A stretch of 64,000 nucleotides of DNA from Deinococcus aquaedulcis. GTDB taxonomy: Bacteria; Deinococcota; Deinococci; Deinococcales; Deinococcaceae. The notes under the pieces were generated by a model. That model was not told the origin of the DNA. It searched no databases and was given only the letters and a program-made list of their open reading frames with translations. Below are positions 32,722 through 42,466 of the stretch, piece by piece. Positions within the stretch are counted from its first letter, which is position 1. Each line of letters starts with the position of its first letter. Location of the stretch: assembly GCF_019693445.1 (NCBI RefSeq), contig NZ_JAHRBL010000003.1, positions 248,001 through 312,000 of the forward strand. Reading direction: 5' to 3'. A program made the translations under genes and the position numbers.

Positions 32722-34554
32722 GTGAGCGCGCCCATCTTCAAGAAGCGGGAGCAGCAGCAAGAACCCCGCCCTTCAACTTCTCCAGCGCCAGAACAGGAGC
32801 CGCCCAGTCCCCTTCGGCTGGCTCAACAGGCGGTGCAGCGACACACCACACGGCCACTGACGTTTCAGCGGCAGGCGGTCGCCCCGGTGTTGCGGGCGGC
32901 CAGTTTGGAGCAGGCCGAGGTGGCCCGGGTACAGGTGCAGCGGCGAGCAGTCGTAGAACAGCTGCGTTCGTTCCCATTGGGAGAGGGCGCTCCTGTTCAA
33001 CGCAAAGCCGAGCTTATCCCCACCAAGCCGCAAAGCCCTGCTGAGTGGGTGACGGTGATGCGCCACCAGGCCGAGCAGGTCGAGGGCCAAGCTCTGGATA
33101 CGCGCCAATATGCCCAGTTCACGGCCCTGCAACGGCAGGTAGCGCACACCTTGGCTCAGGGCTTTCGGTCTGATCGAGGCCCAGTCCAAGCGCGGTATGA
33201 CACGTATGGCGAACACCTGGCCACGCTGCAACGCCATGAAATCAGCGCCCCAGTGAGCCGGGTGGTGCTGGGAATGGTGCCCGCAGGCGAACGGCTGGCC
33301 TTGCAGCGCGCCGTGGATGTGGCCTTGCAGCGTTATGAGGCGAAGGCGCAGCAGGAGGCGAGCTGGGAACAGCGTCAACGCTTGCAGCGCCAACTGGCAG
33401 AACTGGACGTGGAAGCCACTCAGCCAGTTCTGCAACGCATTCAGGCGAAACGAGGCAGCGGCAATCCGTTGCCCGAAGCAATTCAGCGGCACCTCGAGCA
33501 GGGCCTCAACCACGATCTGAGCAAGGTGCGCATTCACGACGATACGGAAGCCGACAAATTGGCCAAGGGCGTCAATTCGATTGCCTTTACGACAGGAACG
33601 GACATCTTTTTCCAGAGTGGGAAGTTCAATCCGAACACGCAGAGTGGCCTCGAACTGCTGGCCCACGAGGTCACCCATACGGTACAGCAAGCTCAAGGTC
33701 GCGTCGGTCCAGGCATTGACCCCGATGCGGGCCTGGAAGCCGAGGCCCGCAGTATGGGACGCCACCTAGCCAACACATCAGAGGCCATCAAAATCAACCC
33801 GCGTCCCGGCCGATCCCACCGGCTCAAAGTGATAGGGAAAAACCTCGGCGTTCAGAGAAAGCTCAGCATTCAGCGGGCCCTCCCTGTCGTGGCGGTCTGG
33901 ATAGGAAAAACTATTGTTACGGGAAGCATCGATAACTTTATCGACTACGCCATCGCAGTTCTTCTGGGTCTTCCTGCGCCCGGCTTCTGGGATAAGGCGG
34001 GCAACTTTGCGCTGAATGCAATCCCGGGGGTTGGCGAAGCCAAGAAAGCCAAGAAGATTGCGGAGCTCTCCAGTGCGCTGGGGAAGGTCATCGGTTCTCT
34101 TCAAGACCTCGAGAAGCTGGGGGATGCAGGAAAAAGCGCGGCAGCAGTCATTCGCAAAAGAGCAGGGGCCTTTGAAACTGCCGCCAAATCTGGAGACCTT
34201 AATACCGCACGTACGGCCTGGACCCAGCTGATCGAGAGTATTCAAAATGGTCATCTGGTCAAAGCACGCCAATTGAACATGGCGACATACCAGAGTTGGG
34301 CCACCAAAGGATTGACAGTGGGTGGGCAGGCATTCAAGGTAAATGACCATTTCCTGAATACCCTTAAAAAAGGAGGGCGCAAAGATATCGATCCCAGCGA
34401 GGTGATAGAAGCCCTGAGATCAAAACCTTCATCTCGAGCCGTCATCGATGGTCTCCCCAGCGTGACCTACACCAACCCCAAAACAGGCTTGCGGGTTTTT
34501 GTCAATCCAGACACCAAAGAACTTGTCGGCGTCTGGCCCGCAAACTTCAGGTGA
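32722..34554 (+). CDS. DUF4157 polymorphic toxin-like protein
   Basis: A 610-residue protein. Residues 1-240 are Gln/Arg-rich helical sequence full of VQRQ-like repeats. A DUF4157 domain follows (about 246-324), with PLPEAIQRHLEQGLNHDLSK, VRIHDDTEADKLA and the metalloprotease-like HEVTHTVQQ (His315, Glu316, His319). DUF4157 is a hallmark of effectors of extracellular contractile injection systems and related toxins. The C-terminal 100 residues resemble a small RNase-type toxin: EVIEALRSKPSSR, then TYTNPKTGLRVFVNP ending GVWPANFR. The next gene starts 4 nt later and is the likely immunity protein. GTG start, with TACGCT 7 nt upstream. GC falls toward its 3' end. Confidence 0.8.
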   Translation: MSAPIFKKREQQQEPRPSTSPAPEQEPPSPLRLAQQAVQRHTTRPLTFQRQAVAPVLRAASLEQAEVARVQVQRRAVVEQLRSFPLGEGAPVQRKAELIPTKPQSPAEWVTVMRHQAEQVEGQALDTRQYAQFTALQRQVAHTLAQGFRSDRGPVQARYDTYGEHLATLQRHEISAPVSRVVLGMVPAGERLALQRAVDVALQRYEAKAQQEASWEQRQRLQRQLAELDVEATQPVLQRIQAKRGSGNPLPEAIQRHLEQGLNHDLSKVRIHDDTEADKLAKGVNSIAFTTGTDIFFQSGKFNPNTQSGLELLAHEVTHTVQQAQGRVGPGIDPDAGLEAEARSMGRHLANTSEAIKINPRPGRSHRLKVIGKNLGVQRKLSIQRALPVVAVWIGKTIVTGSIDNFIDYAIAVLLGLPAPGFWDKAGNFALNAIPGVGEAKKAKKIAELSSALGKVIGSLQDLEKLGDAGKSAAAVIRKRAGAFETAAKSGDLNTARTAWTQLIESIQNGHLVKARQLNMATYQSWATKGLTVGGQAFKVNDHFLNTLKKGGRKDIDPSEVIEALRSKPSSRAVIDGLPSVTYTNPKTGLRVFVNPDTKELVGVWPANFR

Positions 34555-34558
34555 AGCC

Positions 34559-34993
34559 ATGTTGAGAGTCATTGGCATCAGAGAAGCAGCCGATTTTACC
34601 TATCAGGTGGAGATCAACCCCACCGTGAATTCATTCTGGATCTACCCCGATCCGGATGAAGCGGTGTACTACGCTCACCGGCTCACGTTCTGCGGTTCTA
34701 CGTTGCTGTGCACCGGTTCCGAAGGAGAGTTTCTGGAGCTGGAATCCCAGTTTCAGCAGCGAAGCACGCACGCACCCCCAAACCTTGGGGGCCTAAAGAG
34801 ATCATGCGGACTTCCTCTTTTACAGGTCGCAGAGCCACCTACATACTCGGCTATCTTTCCACGCACTGACGGCTTCGTTCAGTGGTTCAAAGATGGAACC
34901 CCTCATATCAATCATGTTCTGGAGTGGGGAAACGTCGAATTTTTACTGCGAGACGACGAGCTTGTAGGAATTCAGGCCACAATCACGCCGTAG
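34559..34993 (+). CDS. Putative immunity protein for the DUF4157 toxin
   Basis: A 144-residue protein with no recognised family. It starts with an ATG 4 nt after the toxin stop, the usual arrangement of toxin-immunity pairs. The protein is acidic and aromatic-rich (NSFWIYPDPDEAVYYAHRL), without signal peptide or membrane segment, and ends with VEFLLRDDELVGIQATI. GC content is below that of the surrounding genes, as in the 3' half of the toxin. The role is inferred only from position and size. Confidence 0.6.
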   Translation: MLRVIGIREAADFTYQVEINPTVNSFWIYPDPDEAVYYAHRLTFCGSTLLCTGSEGEFLELESQFQQRSTHAPPNLGGLKRSCGLPLLQVAEPPTYSAIFPRTDGFVQWFKDGTPHINHVLEWGNVEFLLRDDELVGIQATITP

Positions 34994-35063
34994 CCGTTGC
35001 CATTGTTGTTCTTCCACGCGCGGTGCATGAACTGGCTCCTCCTCCCGCGCTACCCTACCCTCT

Positions 35064-35852
35064 ATGCGCGTGCTGTTTATTGGGGATGTGTTTGGCCAGC
35101 CGGGAAGGCGGGTGCTGGGCGCACATCTGCCCACCCTGCGCGGTCAGGCCGATTTCGTGATTGTGAACATGGAAAATGCCGCCGGGGGCTTTGGCCTGCA
35201 CCGCGAGGCCGCCGACGCAGCCTTGAAGGCGGGCGTGCACTGCATCACCCTGGGCAACCACGCGTGGCACCACAAAGACGTGTACGTGATGATGCAGGAC
35301 GAGGGCACCTATCCCATCGTGCGGCCCCTGAACTACAGCGACCCCGGCACGCCCGGCGTGGGTTGGCGCACCTTCACGGTGAAAACGGCGACTGGCCCCC
35401 AGCGCCTGACCGTGGTGAACCTGCTGGGCCGGGTGTTCATGGAGGCCATGGCCAACCCCTTCCGCGCCATGGACGAACTGCTGGAGCGCGACGACCTGGG
35501 CACGGTGTTCGTGGACTTTCACGCCGAAGCCACCAGCGAAAAGCAGGCGATGGGCTGGCACCTCGCCGGGCGGGTGGCCGCCGTGATTGGTACGCACACC
35601 CATGTGCCCACCGCCGACACCCGGATTCTGAAGGGCGGCACGGCCTACCAGACCGACGCGGGCTTCACTGGCCCGCACCACAGCATCATTGGCAGCGGCA
35701 TTGACGGACCCATTCAGCGCTTTCTGACCGAGCGCCCCCACCGCTACGGGGTGGCCGAGGGGGGAGGCGCAGAACTGAACGGCGTGTTTGTCCAGATAGA
35801 GGGGGGCCGCGCCACCGGCATCGAACGGTACCGTTACGTCGAAGAGGGGTAA
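35064..35852 (+). CDS. ymdB: YmdB-family metallophosphoesterase
   Basis: A 262-residue calcineurin-like phosphodiesterase. Metal-binding motifs: [40 protein letters not shown] and [12 protein letters not shown], in the order typical of YmdB/DR1281-type enzymes, which hydrolyse 2',3'-cyclic nucleotides. In other bacteria YmdB affects biofilm and global RNA levels. TACCCT (35051-35056) is 7 nt before the ATG, hence a leaderless start. The next gene, ppc, follows after 30 bp and is probably cotranscribed. Confidence 0.92.
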   Translation: MRVLFIGDVFGQPGRRVLGAHLPTLRGQADFVIVNMENAAGGFGLHREAADAALKAGVHCITLGNHAWHHKDVYVMMQDEGTYPIVRPLNYSDPGTPGVGWRTFTVKTATGPQRLTVVNLLGRVFMEAMANPFRAMDELLERDDLGTVFVDFHAEATSEKQAMGWHLAGRVAAVIGTHTHVPTADTRILKGGTAYQTDAGFTGPHHSIIGSGIDGPIQRFLTERPHRYGVAEGGGAELNGVFVQIEGGRATGIERYRYVEEG

Positions 35853-35882
35853 GTGGGCGCTGCCCCACCCCGGGGAGAGCGC

Positions 35883-38369
35883 ATGACGATCCGTGACGAC
35901 GTGAGGGTGCTGGGCCGGCTGCTGGGCCAGGTGCTGAAAGAGCAGGAAGGCGAGGCGTTTTTTGGGCTGGTGGAGCGCACGCGCGCCCTGGTGCGCGAGG
36001 TGCGCGCTGGGGGCGACGACCGCGAACTGCGGGAGATGATCGCGGGCCTGTCGGGCACGGAGGCGGGCAACCTCGCCCGGGCTTTCACGTGGTATTTCCA
36101 GCTGGTCAATCTGGCCGAGGAATACGAGCGGGTGCGGGTGCTGCGCGCCTCGGGCGGGGTACGGCCCCAGAGTCTGGCCCAGGCCCTGCACGAGCTGAGG
36201 GCGCAGGGCCTGAGCGCCGAGGACACCGAGGCACTGCTGGCGCGGCTGGACCTGGGCCTGACCTTCACGGCCCACCCCACCGAGATGCGGCGGCGCACCG
36301 TGCGCCGGCACCTGGAAGCGGTGGCGCGCGCCCTGCCGGCCCTTGGGGACGAGGGCGAGGGTGGCCCGGCCGCCGAGGGCATCGCCGCCCATGTGGAGGC
36401 CCTGTGGCGCACCCCGGAACTGCGGCGCCTCAAACCCACGGTGCTGGACGAGGTCAAGGGCGGCCTGAACTATGTCGCCAGCATTGCCCAGGCGCTGCCG
36501 GGGTTGCAGCGCGACCTGAACGCGGCCTTCCGCGAGGTCTACGGCCGCGACACCGACGCCACCCTGCCCCTGAGTTTTTCGTCGTGGATGGGTGGGGACC
36601 GCGACGGCAATCCCTTTGTCACCCCGCAGGCCACCCGGGAGGCCCTAGCCCTGCACCGGGACCGCGCGCAGGAAGTGCTGCTGGCGCTGATCCGGCAGGC
36701 GTTTGCCGACCTGAGCCAGGAGGAACACGGCACCGAGGCCTACCGCGACGAGTTGCAGGCCCTGTTTGACGCGGTGCAGGCCGGGGAGACGGTGGACCTC
36801 GTGGGCCGGCTGTCGGCCCTGGACGCCAGCTTGCGCGCGGCCGGGCAGCGCCGCAGCGCCGACGTCCTGCTCACCCCGCTGCTGACGGTGGCGCGGGTGT
36901 TCGGGCAGCACCTGGTCAGCCTGGACATTCGCGAGCACTCGGCGCAGACGGGCGCGGCAGTGGCCGAGTTGCTGCGCGCGGCTGGGGTGGAGGCCGACTA
37001 CCTGGCCCTGCCGGAGCACGCCAAACAGGAGCTCCTGATCCGCGAACTGCGCTCGCGCCGCCCGCTGTGGCCGGCGGGTGAGGCCCTGCCGGGCACGCTG
37101 GAAACCGCCATTGGCCCCATCCGCGAGGTGCGGGAAGCGGTGGCGCTGGCGGGGCCCCGGGCCTTTGGCCGCTACGTGATCAGCATGGCCGAGAGTGTCA
37201 GCGACGTGCTCGAGCCGCTGCTACTGGCGCGCGAGGTGGGCCTGCGGGTGCTGCCGGTGCCGCTCTTTGAAACCTTGGACGACCTGACCCGGGCGCCGCA
37301 GGTGGTGTGGGAACTGCTCTCGCTGCCGGAATACCGCGCGGTGCTGGGCGGCGACGTGCAGGAAATCATGCTGGGCTACAGCGATTCCAACAAGGACACC
37401 GGGTTCCTGGCCGCCAACTGGGCCCTGCACGAGGCGCAGCGGCAGATCAGCGACGTGTGCCGCCGCGCCGGGGTGCGCTGGCGCTTTTTTCACGGGCGCG
37501 GCACCTCGATTGGGCGCGGGGGCGGGCCGGCCAGCCGGGCCATCCTGGGCCAGCCGGGCGGCACCATTGACGCGGGTCTGCGCATCACGGAGCAGGGCGA
37601 AGCCCTGGCCGACAAGTACAGCCACCCCGTCCTGGCGCGGCGCAACCTCGAACAGGCGCTCTACGGCCTGCTGCTGTCGGCGGCGCGGCCCGGAGGCGAA
37701 CTGAAGCCCGAGTGGCTGGAGGCCATGACGCGGGCCGCGCAGCGCAGCGCCCAGGCTTACCGCGCCCTGGTGGACGACCCGGCCTTCCTGCCCTTTTTCG
37801 AGGCGGTGACGCCCATCCACGAGATTGCCCGGCTGAACATTGCCAGCCGCCCGGTGCGCCGCCCGGGCGCGCCCACCCTGGGCAACCTGCGCGCCATTCC
37901 CTGGGTGATGAGCTGGACGCAGAACCGCGCGGGCCTGCCCGGCTGGTACGGGCTGCAAGAAGGCCTGCAGGAAATTGGCGCCCAGACGGCGCGCGAGATG
38001 TACGCCGCGTGGCCCTTTTTCCGCACAGTGCTGGACAACGCCCAGATGAGCCTGGCCAAGAGTGACCCCCTGATTTTTGACGAGTACCTGCGCCTGAGCT
38101 CCCCTTCCCCGCTGGCCGCGCACCTGAAAGACGCCTACGTGCGCACCGTGGCCCTGGTGCAGGAAGTGGTGGGCGCCGAACTGATGGCGGGCGAGCCGCG
38201 CCTGAAGGCCAGCATTGGCCTGCGCAATCCCTACATTGACCCCATTCACCGCATTCAGGTGGAACTGCTGCGCCGCAGCCGGAGCAAGGAAGGCGGCCTG
38301 GACGAGTTTGAACGCCCGCTGCTGCTGTCCATTCAGGGCATTGCGGCGGGGGTGCGGAATACGGGGTGA
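35883..38369 (+). CDS. ppc: Phosphoenolpyruvate carboxylase
   Basis: An 828-residue enzyme that carboxylates PEP to oxaloacetate, replenishing the TCA cycle. Active-site motifs: FTAHPTEMRRRTV (catalytic His), SWMGGDRDGNPFVT, EIMLGYSDSNKDTGF, FHGRGTSIGRGGGP (glycine-rich loop), and the C-terminal LRNPYIDPIH plus GIAAGVRNTG. It is slightly shorter than the 883-residue E. coli protein because of N-terminal trimming. The ATG at 35883 is chosen with a GGGGAG ribosome site; an upstream in-frame GTG is less likely. It follows ymdB. Confidence 0.96.
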   Translation: MTIRDDVRVLGRLLGQVLKEQEGEAFFGLVERTRALVREVRAGGDDRELREMIAGLSGTEAGNLARAFTWYFQLVNLAEEYERVRVLRASGGVRPQSLAQALHELRAQGLSAEDTEALLARLDLGLTFTAHPTEMRRRTVRRHLEAVARALPALGDEGEGGPAAEGIAAHVEALWRTPELRRLKPTVLDEVKGGLNYVASIAQALPGLQRDLNAAFREVYGRDTDATLPLSFSSWMGGDRDGNPFVTPQATREALALHRDRAQEVLLALIRQAFADLSQEEHGTEAYRDELQALFDAVQAGETVDLVGRLSALDASLRAAGQRRSADVLLTPLLTVARVFGQHLVSLDIREHSAQTGAAVAELLRAAGVEADYLALPEHAKQELLIRELRSRRPLWPAGEALPGTLETAIGPIREVREAVALAGPRAFGRYVISMAESVSDVLEPLLLAREVGLRVLPVPLFETLDDLTRAPQVVWELLSLPEYRAVLGGDVQEIMLGYSDSNKDTGFLAANWALHEAQRQISDVCRRAGVRWRFFHGRGTSIGRGGGPASRAILGQPGGTIDAGLRITEQGEALADKYSHPVLARRNLEQALYGLLLSAARPGGELKPEWLEAMTRAAQRSAQAYRALVDDPAFLPFFEAVTPIHEIARLNIASRPVRRPGAPTLGNLRAIPWVMSWTQNRAGLPGWYGLQEGLQEIGAQTAREMYAAWPFFRTVLDNAQMSLAKSDPLIFDEYLRLSSPSPLAAHLKDAYVRTVALVQEVVGAELMAGEPRLKASIGLRNPYIDPIHRIQVELLRRSRSKEGGLDEFERPLLLSIQGIAAGVRNTG

Positions 38370-38370
38370 G

Positions 38371-38400
38371 TGGCTATGGGCCATAAGCGATGGGGCGAAA
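38371..38400. repeat. Heptamer array (locus 4)
   Basis: Units GGCTATG, GGCCATA, AGCGATG and GGGCGAA stand directly after the ppc stop. The GGNCAT-type unit resembles locus 3 at 29967. Only a short inverse element (CTCATGGCC, 38404-38412) is nearby. Confidence 0.55.
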
Positions 38401-38461
38401 CCCTCATGGCCTGCTGACTGCACCGCCCCTCTTCTGTTCTCGGAACCGCTACCATAATCCC

Positions 38462-39916
38462 ATGCGCTCCCTTGCCCTGACGGGCGCGCTGCTCCTGGCC
38501 CTGGCCAGCCTGAGCAGCGCGCAGACGGCCACGCCCCCGGCCCGCTTTGAGGGGCAGATCATCTATCAGGTCATGCCAGACCGTTTTTTCGACGGCAACC
38601 CGAACAACAACCAGGGGGTCAACCGCGCCGACCTGCGCGCGTGGCACGGCGGCGACCTGCCGGGCCTGACCCAGAAGTTGCCCTACATTCAGCAACTGGG
38701 CGCCACCGCCGTGTGGCTCACCCCCGTCTACCAGCAGCAGACCACCAACTCCTTTGGCACGGCGGCCTACCACGGCTACTGGCCGGCCGATTTCCGTAAC
38801 GTGGACCCCCACTTTGGCACCCTGGCGGATTTCAGCACCTTCGTGAAGGCCGCGCAGGGGGCCGGGATGCGCGTGGTGCTTGATCAGGTGATCAACCACT
38901 ACGGTTACGAGGCGGCGGCGGTGCGCGCGCGACCGGGCTGGTTCAACGGCGAAGCGCAGTGCAGCGCCACCACCAACAAGGATGTGGATTGCCCCCTGGC
39001 CGGGCTGCCCGACCTGCGCCAGAGCGACCCCCAGGTGCGCGAACTGCTGCTGGGCAACGCGAACTTCTGGCGCGAGCAAGGCGTGCAGGCCTTCCGCTAC
39101 GACGCGATCAAGCATGTGGAAGGCCCCTTCCTGCGCGAGCTGCTGGCCGCCGACCGGCAGGCGGGCACCTGGACCCTGGGCGAATGGTTCGACGCCGACA
39201 CGGGCACCGTGGCCGACTGGCAGAAAGAGGGCTTTGACAGCCTGTTTCTCTTCAGCCTGCAGGCGGCCATGAAGGGCAGCATCATGGCTGGGCAGAGCCT
39301 GGACGGCGTGCGCAGCGTGCTGGCGCGCCAGAACGAGCTGGTGCGCCCCGGCGAGGTGGCCCTGTTCCTGGACAACCACGACGTGCCCCGCTTTGCCCAG
39401 GGCACCCTGTTTGAAGACATCGGCCAGGAGCGCACCAAGTACGGCCTGCGCGCCCTGATGACCCTGCGGGGTGTGCCGGTGATCTGGCAGGGCACCGAAA
39501 TCGCCATGCGCGGGGCCGCCGACCCGGACAACCGCCGCGATATGCGCTTTGAAGACCAGTGGACCCCCGGCGAGCGCGCGGTGTTCGAGGCCACCCGCGA
39601 CGCCATCGCCGTGCGCAAGGCCAGCCCCGCCCTGAGTGCCGGCGCCCTGAAGCTGCTCCCCACCCCCGAGACGGTCAGCGGCGACCTGCTGCTGTTTACC
39701 CGCGAACTGAACGGTCAGACCGTGCTGGCCGCGTGGCACAACGGCAAGGCGCGCAAGACCTACAGCCTGAAACTGAGCACCCTGGGCGTGGCCTGGGCGG
39801 GCCGCCCCGCCGCCTCTTCCCTGTTCGCCGGCCAGAACGCCCGGGTCAGCGTTTCGGGCGGCTACCTGCATCTGAGCCTGCCGCCCCAGGATGCGGCGGC
39901 CTTCCGGGTGGAGTAA
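38462..39916 (+). CDS. Secreted alpha-amylase, GH13
   Basis: A 484-residue exported glycoside hydrolase: signal peptide (residues 1-20), (beta/alpha)8 barrel with DQVINHYG (region I), GVQAFRYDAIKHV (region II, Asp nucleophile in FRYD), LGEWFD (region III, Glu acid) and FLDNHDVPR (region IV), then a short beta C-terminal domain. It cleaves alpha-1,4-glucans; neopullulanase-like specificity cannot be excluded. TACCAT (38450-38455) is 6 nt before the ATG, a leaderless start. It is followed by a bidirectional terminator. Confidence 0.92.
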   Translation: MRSLALTGALLLALASLSSAQTATPPARFEGQIIYQVMPDRFFDGNPNNNQGVNRADLRAWHGGDLPGLTQKLPYIQQLGATAVWLTPVYQQQTTNSFGTAAYHGYWPADFRNVDPHFGTLADFSTFVKAAQGAGMRVVLDQVINHYGYEAAAVRARPGWFNGEAQCSATTNKDVDCPLAGLPDLRQSDPQVRELLLGNANFWREQGVQAFRYDAIKHVEGPFLRELLAADRQAGTWTLGEWFDADTGTVADWQKEGFDSLFLFSLQAAMKGSIMAGQSLDGVRSVLARQNELVRPGEVALFLDNHDVPRFAQGTLFEDIGQERTKYGLRALMTLRGVPVIWQGTEIAMRGAADPDNRRDMRFEDQWTPGERAVFEATRDAIAVRKASPALSAGALKLLPTPETVSGDLLLFTRELNGQTVLAAWHNGKARKTYSLKLSTLGVAWAGRPAASSLFAGQNARVSVSGGYLHLSLPPQDAAAFRVE

Positions 39917-39925
39917 GCCACAGGG

Positions 39926-39958
39926 GAGCGGCGCGGAGGTCATCCTTCCGCGCCGCTC
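39926..39958. terminator. Bidirectional terminator after the amylase gene
   Basis: GAGCGGCGCGGA / TCCGCGCCGCTC, a perfect 12-bp stem with a 9-base loop, ten bases after the amylase stop, followed by TGATTTGGTCTGATTT. It also lies near the 3' end of the convergent gene at 39973. Confidence 0.8.
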
Positions 39959-39972
39959 TGATTTGGTCTGAT

Positions 39973-40353
39973 TTAAGCTTTCAGGGGCCGGGGCACCGGC
40001 AGGGTGTAGGTCGCAAACGGTTTCCACTGCCCGCCCGGGTGGTGGCGGGCCAGGGGCCGGTCCTGGGCGTCCACGTACACCATGCGGTAGCGCACGCGCC
40101 CCAGTTCCAGGCCGCCGCGCTCACGCCACAGCACCTGCACGTCCACATTCGTGGCGGCGGGGTCGGTGTCGTGGGCACCCAGAATGCTGAAGTCGTCCAG
40201 TCGCCCCGGATAGACCTTCTTCACCTGCCGGATGCTGCGCCGCCCCGTGGGAAACACCCGCGCGGGCAGGGCCAGGGCCATTTCCCGGTACTGCCCGCCC
40301 TGCCAGTGGGTCAGGAAGGCGTTCAGGGCGTCCTGTGGCGTGGCGGTGGTCAT
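39973..40353 (-). CDS. Hypothetical protein, possible NTF2-like fold
   Basis: A 126-residue cytoplasmic protein: an N-terminal helix pair (DALNAFLTHWQGGQYREMA), then four or five beta strands (FSILGAHDTD, VDVQVLWRERGG, VRYRMVYVDAQDRP) and WKPFATYTLPVP. This order is reminiscent of small NTF2-like proteins but no catalytic residue is recognised. The ATG at 40353 has a TGAGGAC ribosome site; upstream codons would add low-complexity sequence. No function assigned. Confidence 0.65.
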   Translation of the reverse strand: MTTATPQDALNAFLTHWQGGQYREMALALPARVFPTGRRSIRQVKKVYPGRLDDFSILGAHDTDPAATNVDVQVLWRERGGLELGRVRYRMVYVDAQDRPLARHHPGGQWKPFATYTLPVPRPLKA

Positions 40354-40506
40354 GTCCTCAGCATGGCACGCCGGGATTAGGGCGCGGTATGGGGCATCTG
40401 GCGCAGAGACAGGTGCGACAGGTGGCTCAGGGGCCGCCCGCACCCCTGGGCTGGATGGCCCTTTGGATGGATGGCGGCGCTGGGGGCAGGCGCGTAGCCT
40501 CGGCCG

Positions 40507-41055
40507 GTGACCCCACCCCTTCTATTGGTGCTGACCGGGCTTCCGGCTGCCGGAAAATCCACCCTGGGCGAGGCGCTGGCCCGCGACCTGCAGCTTCCCT
40601 TCGTGACCAAGGACGAATACAAGGGCCTGCTGCTGGCCCGGCAGCCAGACCTGCCCCGGGACATTTCGGGGCCCCTGAGCTTTGACCTGATGTGGCATGT
40701 GGCGGGCGTGACGCTGAGGGCGGGCGTGAGCACCGTGCTCGAAACGCATTTCTACCGGGGCGTCAGCGAGGCGCATCTTCTGCGATTGGCGCAGACCCAC
40801 GGCGCCCGGCTGGCCCAGGTGTTCTGCACCGCGCCGCTGGACGTGCTGCGGGCACGGCATGCGGCGCGCGTGGCTTCGGGGGCGCGGCCGGGGATAGACC
40901 TGCCTTTTGAGCACGCCCTGGCGCCCGCCCACTGGTGCCACACCCCGCTGGACCTGGGCCCGGCGCCCTGTCTGCAACTGGACACGGCCGCCGGTGACCC
41001 GCTGCCCAGGGCGCTGGCCTGGGTTCGGCAGCTTGACGCACTGCCGACGGACTGA
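40507..41055 (+). CDS. P-loop kinase-like AAA protein
   Basis: A 182-residue single-domain P-loop protein with Walker A LTGLPAAGKSTLGEAL, followed by PFVTKDEYKGLLL, VLETHFYRG and an Arg-rich lid region, the layout of small nucleoside or antibiotic kinases (Zeta-toxin/chloramphenicol phosphotransferase type group). The target is not apparent. GTG start; TAGCCT (40495-40500) lies 6 nt upstream. It stands alone. Confidence 0.75.
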   Translation: MTPPLLLVLTGLPAAGKSTLGEALARDLQLPFVTKDEYKGLLLARQPDLPRDISGPLSFDLMWHVAGVTLRAGVSTVLETHFYRGVSEAHLLRLAQTHGARLAQVFCTAPLDVLRARHAARVASGARPGIDLPFEHALAPAHWCHTPLDLGPAPCLQLDTAAGDPLPRALAWVRQLDALPTD

Positions 41056-41306
41056 GCGACAGGGACTCCTGGCTGGTGGGCCGCATGGCCCCTCGCTCGC
41101 CCCGGGCATGGGTGAACAGGTCTATGAACGGCCCTGCTCCTGCAGCCAACCGGCATGACTCCTGCCCCCCGCCTGCACCAACCACAGCGCCCGGCATGCT
41201 GTCCCCACCGCTGGGCCACCCTTTCGCCCCTTTCGTTCGTTCTGTTCCCGGCTGTTCCCGCCGCAGTCACGCCTGGGCGGCGGGCCCGCCGGACTAGGCT
41301 CTGGGC

Positions 41307-41900
41307 ATGCCTGCCCCGGCCCTCTCCCCCACCGCCCCGGACCACCCGGCCCAGCCGCAGCGGCCTCCCACCCCCCTGGGGCTGCTGCAGTTGTTTCTGG
41401 GGGTGGCGCTGGTGGGCATTGGCGGCGGCCTGCCCGCCCACACCCGACGGGCCCTGGCGGCGCGCGGCTGGCTGACCGACGCCGCTTTTGCCGAGGCCTT
41501 TACCCTGGCGCAGCTGATCCCTGGGCCCAACGCCGTGAATCTGGCCGCCATGGTCGGCGCGCACCTGTGCGGGCCCCGGGGCGCGGCGCTGGCGGTGGCC
41601 GGGATTCTGGCGCCGGGGCTGGTGGCCATGCTGGCGGTCAGTGTGGTCACGCTGGGGCTGCCGGGGGGCCTGCCGCCCACCCTTCAGAGCGCGCTGCGGG
41701 GCGCGGCCTGCGCGGCGCTGGGGCTGATGCTCACGGCCGCCGTGCCGGTGGTGCAGGTGGCGCTGGGCGTCCGGGGCGGCGCGGCCCTGATGGGCGCCAC
41801 GTTTCTGGCCCTGGCGGCCCTGAAGCTGGACCTGCTGCCCGTGCTGGCGGTGGTGGTCGCGGCCGGCCTGCTGCTGAACCGGCCCCGGAGCGGCGAATGA
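41307..41900 (+). CDS. Chromate transporter, first half protein
   Basis: A 197-residue membrane protein of the CHR family, with the signature [22 protein letters not shown] and [18 protein letters not shown] near the N terminus and four or five hydrophobic segments. Short CHR proteins work as pairs; the second half is encoded immediately downstream with a 4-nt overlap. It probably exports chromate or a similar oxyanion. TAGGCT (41295-41300) is 6 nt before the ATG. Confidence 0.85.
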   Translation: MPAPALSPTAPDHPAQPQRPPTPLGLLQLFLGVALVGIGGGLPAHTRRALAARGWLTDAAFAEAFTLAQLIPGPNAVNLAAMVGAHLCGPRGAALAVAGILAPGLVAMLAVSVVTLGLPGGLPPTLQSALRGAACAALGLMLTAAVPVVQVALGVRGGAALMGATFLALAALKLDLLPVLAVVVAAGLLLNRPRSGE

Positions 41901-42415
41901 GCGCCGACCCCTGGGACATCCTGCTCACCTTTACCCGGCTGGGGCTCGTGAGTTTCGGGGGAGCCAACCTGCCCGAAATTGAACGGGTACTGGTGGAGCA
42001 AAAAGGCTGGATTACCCCGCAGGTGCTGGCCGGCGGCTTTGCCCTGGGGCAGCTCATGCCGGGACCCAACATGCTGGCCATGACCCACTACGGCTTTGCC
42101 GCCGGGGGCTGGTGGGGGGCGCTGGCCGCCACCGCAGGCTTTTATGGCCCCACCGCCCTGCTGAGCGCGGCGGCCATGCTGGCGTGGCAGCGCCTGAGCC
42201 GCTGGCGCTGGTTGCCGCCCCTGCGCAGCGCGCTGCTGCCTTTTGGCGCTGGGGTGCTGCTGGCGGGCGCGCTGGTGCTGGGGCGCAGCAGCCTGCACAG
42301 CTGGCCCGCCGCCGTGATCGCCGTGGCCGCCTTTGTGCTGCTGCAGCGCACGCGGGTCAACGCGGCGGTGGTGGTGCTGGGCGCGGCGGGGCTGGGCGCG
42401 CTGCTGGGGCTGTAG
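41897..42415 (+). CDS. Chromate transporter, second half protein
   Basis: A 172-residue partner of the preceding CHR protein, with [39 protein letters not shown] and several membrane segments. The start overlaps the stop of the first half (ATGA at 41897-41900), so they are translationally coupled and likely form a heterodimer equivalent to one full-length ChrA, in inverted membrane topology. Confidence 0.85.
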   Translation: MSADPWDILLTFTRLGLVSFGGANLPEIERVLVEQKGWITPQVLAGGFALGQLMPGPNMLAMTHYGFAAGGWWGALAATAGFYGPTALLSAAAMLAWQRLSRWRWLPPLRSALLPFGAGVLLAGALVLGRSSLHSWPAAVIAVAAFVLLQRTRVNAAVVVLGAAGLGALLGL

Positions 42416-42466
42416 GGTGGGGCCAGACGCGGCGCTCTTCGCCCACCGGCCAGGAATACTGAGCGC

